DNA from: Eximiradius sp.
Lineage (GTDB): Bacteria > Bacteroidota > Ignavibacteria > Kapaibacteriales > UBA2268
Direction of reading: 5' to 3'
Length of the DNA stretch: 64,000 nt
NCBI GenBank assembly: GCA_937127445.1
Contig: CAKZLY010000013.1
Location: 1-64,000, forward strand
Within the stretch, counting starts at the first letter, position 1, and the number at the start of each line of letters is the position of its first letter. The position numbers were made by a program, and so were the translations under genes. This document shows, piece after piece, positions 1-9,918 of this stretch. The notes under the pieces are model-generated. The model was not told the origin of the DNA and did not search any database. It saw nothing but the letters and a program-made list of their open reading frames with translations.

Positions 1-30
1 AATTTTAAATAAGTAAATTTTAAATAAGTA
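1..30. repeat. Exact tandem duplication of the 15-mer AATTTTAAATAAGTA at the window edge
   Basis: Bases 1-15 and 16-30 are identical; the repeat may extend upstream of the window. Confidence 0.85.
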
Positions 31-165
31 GAGTGAACAAATATAATATTCCTAATTTTATAATATTAATAAATAATTAACAAAAAAAATAAAAATTTTC
101 TTTAAGTTATACGTCTGAAAATTTTTAAAAAGTTTCTGTTTTTCCCATAAAAGGAGATTTAAGTT

Positions 166-3100
166 ATGTTCAAAAAAACACTATTTATTCTTTTTTTGAT
201 GTTACTAATATCGGGCAGTTCGCTTATTGCTCAGCCAACTTATCCGACACCGTTCGATTTATCGAGTGGCAATTATTCTCTAACTGAATGGGCTGCGACT
301 AATGCCGCGGGGACTTATCCACCGAATATGATTTTTCATAATGTAACAGTGCCCAGCACAGGCACAGACCCAGATTTAGCATACGAAATGACTGGCAATT
401 ATACTGGCGCTTACAATTTAACGAGTGGAACACGTATCAATGGCAAAGGCACAGCTGGGTTTAGCTTTGTCAATACATCTGTTACTGTGAAATTAGGTGC
501 CGCTGTTCTTGCATTGAATACAACTAACCGTAATACCATCAAAGTTTCGTGGAAAGGTGCCGTTCTGGCAACAAACACACGAATATATGGCATAAGATTG
601 CAATACAGAGTTGGCAATGGCGTTTTCAAAGACGTAACGGATGGGAATGGAAATCCGGTTGAGTATCTTTCTACAAGTCCTTTGAACGAAATAGTATCGT
701 TTAATAATATTTTGCTTCCCGAGGAAGTTGAAAATCAGCCAGTTGTGTATTTACGCTGGAAATATTATTATGTAAGCGGTTCAGGCGGTCGCCCAGAAAT
801 GAGTGTTGATGATATATTTGTTACAAGCCAATCGTCTATCGGAACCCCAACTAAGTTGCTTGTTCAAAAAGTAACCCCAAATGTCCCTAGCTCCAATTTC
901 CCATTTAGTGTTCGCGTAATAGCCGTTGACGGCAACAATATTCCGAAATTTGTTTCCAGCAACACAAATGTTACTTTGCAACCAATAACAAATTTAATAA
1001 TTCCAGAGCCAACTAAGACAATTACTGCCGGAACATATGCGGTTGAATTTACTAATTTGCGTTATTTAGACACAAACTCTATCACATTAACATTTACTGC
1101 TACGGGCTTGGCTTCTGCAACTGTTAATGTTAATTTTGTCGAAGGTCCATCAGGGCTTGCGTTAGATAATTTCGTAGGAAAAACTCATAAAAATTTCCCG
1201 CTTGCAACTTTTACTGTTCGAGCAATAAAGGCTAATGGTGAAACATTCACCAACTACAACGGACCAACTGTTACAATTACAGCAACTGGACCGGGAAATA
1301 TTACAGGCACAACAACTAAAGCATTTTTCAATGGTGTTGCAACATTTGATGATATTTCATTTAATGCTGCTGGTAACTACACGCTAACAATTACGTCACC
1401 TGGTTTTTTAGAACCAATCGTAAGTAATGTTACTGTTGCCAACGACATAACATTTACAGAGATCATAATACCGGACTACATCAAAGGCGTGGGCACGCTT
1501 GGGACAGACCCATACGGTCCTCGTATGCCAGCTTTTGCGTTAGTGCAGGTAAACAATCTGCTTCCAAATACGACATACAGATATTTGACAGGTGCAACTG
1601 ACGATCCAAATTACGATATTGTGCCAGCAAACAATAATGGAGCAGGGAATAACATTCATTTTAATGCTAATACTGGAAAGTATATTTACAACAGCTTGCG
1701 TTCTTTCGTAGATAATGATTCTTATTCATATTTCACAACTGGACCAAATGAAACTTCAAGAAAAATTTGGATAAATATTGTCCCAACAGGTAATGCTGTA
1801 TTCAACAATCAGAAAAATGTATATTGGCTGTTTGGAATGGCATTCGAAGATGGACGATTTTTGAAACGCTTTAAATCAACAAAAATATCACAATCAAGAG
1901 ATTTCGGTTCGGACACATCGCTTGTAACTGGTATTTACGACCCAACAAGCTGGCTTGCACCTAATTCATTTGTAGTTCTTTACGATGAAAATAATGCGCC
2001 TGTATCAGTTGGAATAGTCCAAAACATTGGAGCAAGAATACAAACTCCAGGCTATCCACCACAAACACCCTGGTGGTTCGCAGATTTCGAAGAAACAAAC
2101 AGTGCTTGGTCGACTTATATACCTAATAATTTAACAAACGGTATTCGTAAACTTACAAATTTCGATTGGCAAGGCAACGAACTCCGCACCTGGACTGATA
2201 CAGATGGTATTTGGGCAACAATTGATACAAGATTAGCAAAAGGAGGAAGATTAAATCCAATATTGTTCGGCACACCACAACTTGACCTTATTATGCCATA
2301 TGACAACGAAGAACTCTGCAACCACGAAACTTATCATATTATTTGGAACTCAAATGGTGTCGAAAAGATAAATATTCAGGTTTCAGAAAATGGTGGATTT
2401 ACCTATAATACTGTATTTGCTAATGTCGATGCTCGCAAAGGACACTTCGAATGGAATATCCCAAGAGGCACATATTCCGAAAAACCGTTAGCTTTCAGAT
2501 TAATTAGCGTTGAGCATTCATATATTTTCGATGTATCGAATAATAATTATATATGGGATACACCTCTTCAATCGGGTGGATCGCCATCGACTGCATTATG
2601 CGAAGGTGAAAATTACACTCTATCAGTAGATGTAAGTGGTTCAGACTTAAAATATCAATGGATGAAAGATGGAAAGATTATTCCTGACGCAACAAACAGC
2701 ACATATGCATTAAATTCGGTCAAATATGAAACATCCGGCACATATACTTGCCTTGTAGTAGGTAAACCTGTTTGCCCGACATTATTAACCGAATCTATCG
2801 AAGTATATGTTGTTACACCTGCAACAGTTACAACACAACCTGTTTCGCAATATACATTAAAAGGCGGTGAAGTAACATTATATGCAGAAGCTCACATTAT
2901 TGGTCCAAACGGCACTCGTCCAGCAAAAGATGTTGTAATTCAATGGTATCGCGGTAATACACCACTTGTGGACGACAGCAAGCATATTGCTGGTGCTCGT
3001 TCGAATATGTTGAAACTATCGAACATTCAGTCAACAATGGAAAGCAACGAATACTATGTAACATTTACTGGAAAATGCCCGAACACAAGTGTTTCGTCGA

Positions 3101-3963
3101 AAAAAGTATTCGTAAAAATAGCTGATGTATTATTCACACAGCAACCTGTTGATATTCAATCTTGTGCTGGGAACGAAATTAAATTCAAAGCCAAAGCTTC
3201 GACCACACTTCCAGCAACAATTTCGTATCAATGGCATTTCGAAAACACTCCACTTGTAGATAATTCACGTATATCTGGTGCAAACACTGATGAACTTACA
3301 ATATCTGATATTAATCTCAATGACGCTGGAAAATATAGATTAATGGCAACAGTCAATGGCTATGGAGTTAAGCTTTGGAGCAATTTCGCAAAATTAGATG
3401 TAGTTACCGTTCCAGAAATCACACTTCAACCAGCAGACAACATCATAATCAAAGAAAATGAAGAGTTACTAATCGAAGTTGCAGCAAAAAGCACCTTACC
3501 TTTACAATATCAATGGTATAAAGACGGAAGCCAAATCGCTGGTGCAACCTCGAATACATATAAGAAAGACAAAGCAAATTCATCAGATATTGGCGAATAT
3601 TACTGTATGATCAAAAATGACTGCGGCGAAGTGAAATCAAATGTAGCTTATGTAACAGTTACACGTAAAATTTACGCATCTGTTGATGAAGTCGCTCTGC
3701 GTGGATTTGGTGTTATGCCAATTACGCCTAACCCAGTCAATGGAACGACAGAAATTAGGTTCGTTGGCAACAGCACTGAAAATGTAAGATTATCCATTAC
3801 AGATGCATTAGGCAACGAAGTTGCAAATCTATTCGAAGGAAATGCTTCGGGTAGCTTGCAGAACATTCAATTTAACGCTTCGAACTTGCCAGCTGGTTTC
3901 TATTTCGTTACATTGAAATCTGCACGCGGCGTTGCAACAGAAAGAATGGTTGTAATAAAATAG
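166..3963 (+). CDS. Large secreted modular protein with multiple Ig-like domains and a T9SS-type C-terminal sorting domain
   Basis: N-terminal signal peptide (MFKKTLFILFLMLLISGSSLIAQ); four Ig-like blocks (YQWMKDG..YTCLV, IQWYRGN.., YQWHFEN.., YQWYKDG..YYCMI); C-terminal PNPVNGTTEIRF...LPAGFYFVTLKSARGVATERMVVIK. Confidence 0.85.
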   Translation: MFKKTLFILFLMLLISGSSLIAQPTYPTPFDLSSGNYSLTEWAATNAAGTYPPNMIFHNVTVPSTGTDPDLAYEMTGNYTGAYNLTSGTRINGKGTAGFSFVNTSVTVKLGAAVLALNTTNRNTIKVSWKGAVLATNTRIYGIRLQYRVGNGVFKDVTDGNGNPVEYLSTSPLNEIVSFNNILLPEEVENQPVVYLRWKYYYVSGSGGRPEMSVDDIFVTSQSSIGTPTKLLVQKVTPNVPSSNFPFSVRVIAVDGNNIPKFVSSNTNVTLQPITNLIIPEPTKTITAGTYAVEFTNLRYLDTNSITLTFTATGLASATVNVNFVEGPSGLALDNFVGKTHKNFPLATFTVRAIKANGETFTNYNGPTVTITATGPGNITGTTTKAFFNGVATFDDISFNAAGNYTLTITSPGFLEPIVSNVTVANDITFTEIIIPDYIKGVGTLGTDPYGPRMPAFALVQVNNLLPNTTYRYLTGATDDPNYDIVPANNNGAGNNIHFNANTGKYIYNSLRSFVDNDSYSYFTTGPNETSRKIWINIVPTGNAVFNNQKNVYWLFGMAFEDGRFLKRFKSTKISQSRDFGSDTSLVTGIYDPTSWLAPNSFVVLYDENNAPVSVGIVQNIGARIQTPGYPPQTPWWFADFEETNSAWSTYIPNNLTNGIRKLTNFDWQGNELRTWTDTDGIWATIDTRLAKGGRLNPILFGTPQLDLIMPYDNEELCNHETYHIIWNSNGVEKINIQVSENGGFTYNTVFANVDARKGHFEWNIPRGTYSEKPLAFRLISVEHSYIFDVSNNNYIWDTPLQSGGSPSTALCEGENYTLSVDVSGSDLKYQWMKDGKIIPDATNSTYALNSVKYETSGTYTCLVVGKPVCPTLLTESIEVYVVTPATVTTQPVSQYTLKGGEVTLYAEAHIIGPNGTRPAKDVVIQWYRGNTPLVDDSKHIAGARSNMLKLSNIQSTMESNEYYVTFTGKCPNTSVSSKKVFVKIADVLFTQQPVDIQSCAGNEIKFKAKASTTLPATISYQWHFENTPLVDNSRISGANTDELTISDINLNDAGKYRLMATVNGYGVKLWSNFAKLDVVTVPEITLQPADNIIIKENEELLIEVAAKSTLPLQYQWYKDGSQIAGATSNTYKKDKANSSDIGEYYCMIKNDCGEVKSNVAYVTVTRKIYASVDEVALRGFGVMPITPNPVNGTTEIRFVGNSTENVRLSITDALGNEVANLFEGNASGSLQNIQFNASNLPAGFYFVTLKSARGVATERMVVIK

Positions 3964-3984
3964 TTTTTTGCTAAATTAAATTTG

Positions 3985-4019
3985 AGCCGCTCAAATTTTA
4001 TGGGCGGCTTTTTTTTTTT
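3985..4019 (+). terminator. Rho-independent terminator
   Basis: AGCCGC / GCGGCT stem followed by a T-run, just downstream of the 166..3963 stop. Confidence 0.8.
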
Positions 4020-4073
4020 AGATAAATATTTATTAGATTGATGATTGTCAAGTAATAATATGATTTTTTGATT

Positions 4074-6125
4074 ATGGAAACTCTAAAAAAAATCAATCAA
4101 TTAATTGAAAAGGCATATCCAACAGAGCAAGAAAAGCAATTTGCAAATGAGATTATTCAAGAAACACAAAAATTCAAGCTTGGCAATGACATTCTACCAC
4201 TTGCTGCTTTTATGAATATTGATTTGAATAATAAAGAATTGGTGTTGGTTCTTCAATCAGAATTTGGGAGCGACCTGATAAAAAACATTGAGCTATTCAA
4301 CAGAATAAGCAAGGTAACAATTCCCGAAACACAAAAACGCATATCTGATTTAAGAAAGGTTTTTATTGAAATCACAGATGATTTGAGACTTATAATTTTG
4401 AAGGTCATCGAACGCCTCGTAACATTAAAATATATCTCTAATAGCAATAGCCCAAACCTTGTTCCACTTGCCGAAGAATGCTTGTATTTGTATTCGCCAA
4501 TTGCTCACCGTTTAGGAATAAGTAAACTCTATCAGCCGCTTGAAGACGTATCTTTCAAAATACTCGAACCCGACGAATACCGCAAAATTCATCGCGCAAT
4601 TGAAATACGCCGCGAAACGCTCGAAAGAAAATTAAAAACAATGAACTACAATGTTTCGGAACAACTCAAAAGGCATTCAATTCCCGCTGAAATTAAATAT
4701 AGAGTTAAAAGACCATATAGCATTTATAGAAAACTGAAAAATCAAAACACAACACTTGATGGCATATATGACTTGATGGCTTTGCGTATAATAACTGATA
4801 CAGAAGAACACTGCTATGTTACCTTAGGTATTGTCCATAGCAAATGGATACCAATCGAAAAACGTTTTCGCGATTGGATAACCTATCCAAAACCGAATGG
4901 GTATCGTTCAATTCAAACAACTGTACACACTACAAGTGGTGATAAATTCGAGATTCAAATTCGCACTCATCAAATGGATATTGAAGCGGAATACGGTGGA
5001 GCAGCTCACTGGGCATACAAAGAACGCACATCTGGAAAAAACGATTTGTGGGTGAAAAAACTTAAGGATTTTCTTGAAAATGATGAATATTTCGAAAATC
5101 CAGTGGAATTATTCGAAATGCTTAAATCCGAAATGAAAAGCGATTATATACACGTTCTTACGCCCAAAGGAAACGTCATATCGCTTGTGGAAGGTGCAAC
5201 TGCATTAGATTTTGCATTTGCTGTTCATACGGATGTTGGCTATAAGGCAATAGGTGCAAGAATAAACGGCAAATTTGCTAAACTGAAAACTGAACTTCAC
5301 AGTGGTGATGTTGTCGATATTATTACTTCAAACAATAGCAAACCATCTCGAGATTGGCTCGAAATTGTTAAATCAACCCGCAGCCGCTCAAAAATTTTAA
5401 AATGGTTCAAGCAAAACGAACGTGAATTATTAATCTCCGATGGGAAAAAAGCTTGGGAACAATTGAAAAAACAATATAAATCTAAGATACGCTGTTTCGA
5501 CGACGATGCAACATTCCGCCAAAGTATTGAGTTATTAGGCTTTTCCTCGCCAGAAGATTTTTTCCTTTCTTTGGGCAATGGGAATACCAAATGTTCACTT
5601 AATTTGCTTAAAAAGATATATGCCAAAGCCTTCGAAAAGCAGAAAGATCAGAAACAACTTAGTAAACACGACATTAAACTAAAGAAACTACGCCCACAAG
5701 TAAAACTAGAAGGATTAAGCGGTATCGAAACTAAATTAGCAAAATGTTGCTATCCTATCAAGGGCGAACCAATTGTTGCTTATGTTACGAAAAAGAGCGA
5801 AATCAAGGTGCACTGCGCAGAATGCCCATACATAAAAAATATCGCAGACTCTTCAAACCTTAAAAAAGCAGAATGGTGCGACGACGTTTCGCTGCAAACT
5901 GTTCAATTGAAAATTTTCGGTTCAAATTATCCTTATCTGCTATCAACGTTTGTTAATGAAGCAGCGAATGCCTCAATTATTGTTCTAAATACCGAAATGG
6001 TACAACTTGGAAAGAAAGGTTTAGCACTCTCGGCTAAAATTCAAGTGAAAGATATTGAGCAATTGAGAAAATTCACTAACAAATTGCGTCTTCTTCCGGG
6101 AATTGATGGCGTTCGGTCGAATTAA
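4074..6125 (+). CDS. Long RelA/SpoT homologue (RSH): degenerate HD domain, ppGpp synthetase, TGS, Cys-containing and ACT domains
   Basis: Synthetase motifs RVKRPYSIYRKL, YDLMALRII, RFRDWITYPKPNGYRSIQT, EIQIRT; TGS IHVLTPKGNVISLVEGATALDFAFAVHTDVG; KCCYPIKGE; C-terminal ACT-like. ATG at 4074; the track starts at an upstream TTG. Confidence 0.92.
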   Translation: METLKKINQLIEKAYPTEQEKQFANEIIQETQKFKLGNDILPLAAFMNIDLNNKELVLVLQSEFGSDLIKNIELFNRISKVTIPETQKRISDLRKVFIEITDDLRLIILKVIERLVTLKYISNSNSPNLVPLAEECLYLYSPIAHRLGISKLYQPLEDVSFKILEPDEYRKIHRAIEIRRETLERKLKTMNYNVSEQLKRHSIPAEIKYRVKRPYSIYRKLKNQNTTLDGIYDLMALRIITDTEEHCYVTLGIVHSKWIPIEKRFRDWITYPKPNGYRSIQTTVHTTSGDKFEIQIRTHQMDIEAEYGGAAHWAYKERTSGKNDLWVKKLKDFLENDEYFENPVELFEMLKSEMKSDYIHVLTPKGNVISLVEGATALDFAFAVHTDVGYKAIGARINGKFAKLKTELHSGDVVDIITSNNSKPSRDWLEIVKSTRSRSKILKWFKQNERELLISDGKKAWEQLKKQYKSKIRCFDDDATFRQSIELLGFSSPEDFFLSLGNGNTKCSLNLLKKIYAKAFEKQKDQKQLSKHDIKLKKLRPQVKLEGLSGIETKLAKCCYPIKGEPIVAYVTKKSEIKVHCAECPYIKNIADSSNLKKAEWCDDVSLQTVQLKIFGSNYPYLLSTFVNEAANASIIVLNTEMVQLGKKGLALSAKIQVKDIEQLRKFTNKLRLLPGIDGVRSN

Positions 6126-6219
6126 GGACGTTTTTTTGAAAATACATAGTTGATAATCATTTATGATTAACATATTCTTTATATTTATTCATAACGCGAA
6201 TACTAATATAAATTAAAAG

Positions 6220-6246
6220 AAAAGGTTGCCACAAAGGCAACCTTTT
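6220..6246. terminator. Bidirectional hairpin terminator between convergent genes
   Basis: Perfect inverted repeat AAAAGGTTGCC-ACAAA-GGCAACCTTTT. Confidence 0.85.
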
Positions 6247-6273
6247 CCAGTATCTAAAAAACTTAAAGCAAAG

Positions 6274-6834
6274 TTATTTTTTCAATAGATTAGCAATATG
6301 CTTTTCGATGCTTTCGGGAGTGGTTTGCGGAGCAAATCTATCGATTACTTCACCGTTTTGATTAACTAAAAACTTGGTGAAATTCCATTTGATATCGTCA
6401 TTGATAAAGCCTTTTGCGTTGGCTTTCAAAAACTTATAAAGTGGGTGTGCATTTTCGCCATTTACGTCAATTTTGTCGAAAATCTGAAATGAAACTCCGT
6501 AGTTTGTGGAACAAAACGAAGCTATTTCCTCGTTTGTGCCAGGTTCTTGGCCGCCGAATTGATTGCAAGGGAAAGCAAGAATTTCTAATCCAGCATCTTT
6601 GTATTTGCGATAAAGTTCTTCTAATCCTTTGTATTGATGAGTAAAACCGCATTTACTGGCAACATTAACAATTAGAAGGACCTTTCCTTTGTAATCGGCA
6701 AGAGATTTTTCTTTGCCGTCAATAGTTTTAGCCGAAAAGTCATATATCGAGCTCATATTTCCCCCATTTGTTTGAGAACTACAATTAATATTTATAAATG
6801 CAAATAAGATAAGTAAAATTAAGTATTTTAGCAT
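6274..6834 (-). CDS. Cys-type glutathione peroxidase family protein with N-terminal export signal
   Basis: [31 protein letters not shown] motifs; catalytic Cys encoded by TGC; hydrophobic N-terminus ending ININCSS. Confidence 0.93.
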   Translation of the reverse strand: MLKYLILLILFAFININCSSQTNGGNMSSIYDFSAKTIDGKEKSLADYKGKVLLIVNVASKCGFTHQYKGLEELYRKYKDAGLEILAFPCNQFGGQEPGTNEEIASFCSTNYGVSFQIFDKIDVNGENAHPLYKFLKANAKGFINDDIKWNFTKFLVNQNGEVIDRFAPQTTPESIEKHIANLLKK

Positions 6835-7121
6835 AAGAAGAGCCTTTTAATAACACTAAAATTGTTTTTAGTTTAAACGAAATTGCTATAATATTATTTT
6901 AATTCAAAAATATGGGAGAAATGAATTGAAGAATAATATTTTATCAAGAATAAAATGATTATCTAAAAACGATAAATATTAATTCATAAATTAGTCATTA
7001 CAAAGCAAAATAAAAACAAAATTTTCATAAATCGTGAAAAATCAAAACAAATAATCAAAATTTCTTTTATTTTTGTAATACTTACTTAATTTTTTAGTAA
7101 AATTTAATAATAGGAAAAGTT

Positions 7122-8366
7122 ATGAATATTTTAGTTCTCAACTGCGGTAGTTCTTCATTAAAATTTCAAATAATTGATACTGATTTAGAAAAGATCGAGA
7201 AAAATGAGGATCGCGAACTTGCACGCGGTCTAATTGAGAGAATTGGTTCGGAAGCTCTGATTTCCTTGAAAGTAGAAGGGAAATCGACAATTAAAACGAC
7301 AGCAGCAATCCGCGACCATAAAGCTGCAATTCAATACATCATCAAATGGGTAACCAGTCCCGACACTGGGATTCCCGGCATTAACTCGCTCGAAGATATT
7401 CACGCAATTGGGCATCGCACCGTTCACGGAGGCGAAGAATTCAAAAGTTCAGTGCGCATAGACAACGATGTAATTGCAAAGATGGAGGATAATATAGAGC
7501 TTGCTCCGCTGCATAATCCTGCAAATTTAAAAGGTATTTATGCTGCAAGAGAAGTTTTCGGTCCGAGTGTGCCACAGGTTGCTATTTTCGATACTGCATT
7601 TCATTCGACTATGCCGGAAACCGCGTACTTATATGCAATACCATATCAATATTACCGTCGCTATAAAATTCGTAAATATGGTTTCCACGGGACTTCCCAC
7701 AGATATATTGCATATCGTTATCGTGTATTAACTGGCAAAACAAAGAACGACACAAACATTATCACTTTGCACCTGGGCAATGGTTCGTCTGCTTGTGCAA
7801 TCAAACACGGCAAATCTATCGATACATCAATGGGATTTACTCCGCTCGAAGGACTTATGATGGGGACACGCTGCGGAGACATAGATCCAACAATAATTGA
7901 TTTCTTGCACCACAAGGAAGGTTCATCAATTGACGAAATTTTCAACATGCTGAACAAAAGGTCTGGGCTGCTGGGTATATCTGGGCTAACAAATGATATG
8001 CGTGACCTCGAAGTAGAAATTACTGAACATCAAGATAGACGCGCTCAGCTTGCAATCGATATGTTCTGCGCTCGGATAGTTAAGTATGTTGGGGCGTACT
8101 TGACAGCAATGAACGGTGCCGACGCCATTTGCTTCTCCGCAGGAATTGGTGAAAATGCCCCCGATGTACGTGCAAAAGTATGCGAACATTTAGAATTTTT
8201 AGGCGTGAAACTTGATAAAAAGCTCAACAATAAAATGATACGCGGCAAAGAAGGTGTAATTTCCACACCAGATAGCAAATTGCAAGTATTTGTAATTCCA
8301 ACAAACGAAGAATTAGTAATTGCAAGAGACACTTGTCGTGTAGTATTAAATGCTCCATTGCCATAA
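7122..8366 (+). CDS. ackA: Acetate kinase
   Basis: MNILVLNCGSSSLKFQ, HRTVHGGEEF, FDTAFHSTMP, YGFHGTSHRY, LGNGSSACAI, FSAGIGENAP. Confidence 0.97.
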   Translation: MNILVLNCGSSSLKFQIIDTDLEKIEKNEDRELARGLIERIGSEALISLKVEGKSTIKTTAAIRDHKAAIQYIIKWVTSPDTGIPGINSLEDIHAIGHRTVHGGEEFKSSVRIDNDVIAKMEDNIELAPLHNPANLKGIYAAREVFGPSVPQVAIFDTAFHSTMPETAYLYAIPYQYYRRYKIRKYGFHGTSHRYIAYRYRVLTGKTKNDTNIITLHLGNGSSACAIKHGKSIDTSMGFTPLEGLMMGTRCGDIDPTIIDFLHHKEGSSIDEIFNMLNKRSGLLGISGLTNDMRDLEVEITEHQDRRAQLAIDMFCARIVKYVGAYLTAMNGADAICFSAGIGENAPDVRAKVCEHLEFLGVKLDKKLNNKMIRGKEGVISTPDSKLQVFVIPTNEELVIARDTCRVVLNAPLP

Positions 8367-8396
8367 TTACATTAACAATAATAAGGATTGTTTGTT

Positions 8397-9377
8397 ATGT
8401 CTCAAATTCCATTTATCGAAACGACAAGAAATAAAGCAAAAGCAATAAATGCACTGGTTGCCTTCCCTGATGCAGAAGACGAACGCACACTTCTTGCAAG
8501 TCGTTATTTATTGGACGAAAAAATTGCACGCCCGGTGCTTGTCGGAAATGAAAGCAATATCACAGCGTTAGCAAAAGAAAAAGGTATTTCGCTCGAAGGA
8601 GTGCAAATTATTGATCCTGCAAAAAGCGAACTAATCGAAGAATTCGCTAATATTTTATACGAAAAACGTAAAGCAAAAGGAATGACGCTTGAACAGGCTC
8701 GCCAGACAGTTGTGGACCCATTGTATTTTTCTGGATTATTGCTTGAAACAAACAGAGTGCAAGTAACTGTTGGAGGAAATGTTTCATCAACCGGGGCAGT
8801 TCTGAAAGCGGCAATATATACGGTAGGAGTAGCAGCAGGAATTTCAATTGTAAGCAGTTTCTTTATTATGGCGTTCCCCGATAAAATGTATTGCTTTGCA
8901 GACTGTGCGGTCAATCCTGACCCAACAGTAGAGCAGCTTGCCGATATTGCAATAAGTTCTGCAACTAACTACAAGGCAATTACTGGCGAAGAACCGCATG
9001 TTGCTTTCCTTTCGTTCTCGACAAAAGGAAGCGCCGAACATCCTTTGGTGGATAAAGTTCGCACAGCGGCCAATATTATGCAACAGAAAGCACCGTATAT
9101 TCCATCCGATGGTGAATTGCAACTTGACGCTGCGATCGTCCCTGAAATTGGTAAACGTAAAAGCCCTGGTTCAGCAGTTGCAGGGAAGGCGAATGTGCTT
9201 GTTTTCCCTGACTTAAATGCAGGCAATATCGGCTATAAATTGGTTCAAAGACTTGCAGGAGCCGAGGCGGTTGGTCCGGTTGTGCAGGGTCTGGCAAAGC
9301 CATATTGCGATTTATCTCGTGGTTGTTCAGTTGATGATATGGTAACGGTTGCAGCGATTTGTTCGCTGATGGCATAA
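8397..9377 (+). CDS. pta: Phosphate acetyltransferase (short form)
   Basis: PTA_PTB family sequence (VQVTVGGNVSSTGAVLKAAI, LSFSTKGSAEHPLVDKV, ANVLVFPDLNAGNIGYKLVQRLAGA); immediately follows ackA; ATG at 8397. Confidence 0.95.
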   Translation: MSQIPFIETTRNKAKAINALVAFPDAEDERTLLASRYLLDEKIARPVLVGNESNITALAKEKGISLEGVQIIDPAKSELIEEFANILYEKRKAKGMTLEQARQTVVDPLYFSGLLLETNRVQVTVGGNVSSTGAVLKAAIYTVGVAAGISIVSSFFIMAFPDKMYCFADCAVNPDPTVEQLADIAISSATNYKAITGEEPHVAFLSFSTKGSAEHPLVDKVRTAANIMQQKAPYIPSDGELQLDAAIVPEIGKRKSPGSAVAGKANVLVFPDLNAGNIGYKLVQRLAGAEAVGPVVQGLAKPYCDLSRGCSVDDMVTVAAICSLMA

Positions 9378-9401
9378 AGATAAATAACAAGTAGTGTAAA
9401 A

Positions 9402-9437
9402 AATAAGGGTTGTCACAAAATCGGGGCAGCCTTTATT
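9402..9437 (+). terminator. Likely terminator downstream of pta (bulged hairpin)
   Basis: AAGGGTTGTC...GGGCAGCCTTTATT, pairing with G-U pairs and a single-base bulge. Confidence 0.5.
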
Positions 9438-9477
9438 ATTAAATATTTTTTCAAAAAACGTTTTCGGAAGAAAAACA

Positions 9478-9918
9478 TCAATGAATTGTTTCGTTGCCGT
9501 TGAGCAGAACTTTCGAAGGTAAAATATTTTCCCAGGGAGATTTGAATACAAGTGCCATAACAATATATCCAAGGACATTTCTATCGATTTTAGTGTCGAA
9601 TTCGCTTGTAAGAATGCGGTCTATAATAAAATCAATCTGATCGTTGGAAATAAGCCCCAGAGCTTGATATTGCAGGAGATCGCCAAGTGCCTCAGGAGTA
9701 AATAAGTCCTTTTCCATTTCGTTAAGCATACGGAAGGACTGGGTCTCTTCGTCAGTTGATGTAATTTCACGGTCAACCAACCAGCTTAAAGCAGTAGAAA
9801 TCTCCACATCCGTATATCCCAGCTTATGCAAGCTTTTGATGTGAGACTCGGTTAATTTATCGTTAGTATGAAGTTCTTTCACAACCAAAACGATAATTTG
9901 CAAGATTCTTTCACTCAA
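9478..9918 (-). CDS. DUF494/Smg family protein
   Basis: Length and layout as in Smg: LGYTDVEISTALSWL, IDFIIDRILTSEFDTKIDRNVLGYIVMALVF. Confidence 0.75.
   Translation of the reverse strand: MSERILQIIVLVVKELHTNDKLTESHIKSLHKLGYTDVEISTALSWLVDREITSTDEETQSFRMLNEMEKDLFTPEALGDLLQYQALGLISNDQIDFIIDRILTSEFDTKIDRNVLGYIVMALVFKSPWENILPSKVLLNGNETIH

Noticed and set aside
5297-5626. 109-aa minus-strand ORF inside the RSH gene
   Set aside because: Antisense shadow of a conserved gene
6274-6834. Possible selenocysteine-type GPx
   Set aside because: The catalytic position is a TGC cysteine codon in an uninterrupted ORF
7068-7075. TATTTTTG (TAnnTTTG-like) upstream of ackA
   Set aside because: Motif too easily met in AT-rich DNA and no -33 box visible; not reported as a promoter
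8504-8914. 136-aa minus-strand ORF inside pta
   Set aside because: Fully antisense to an unambiguous pta gene; no recognisable motifs
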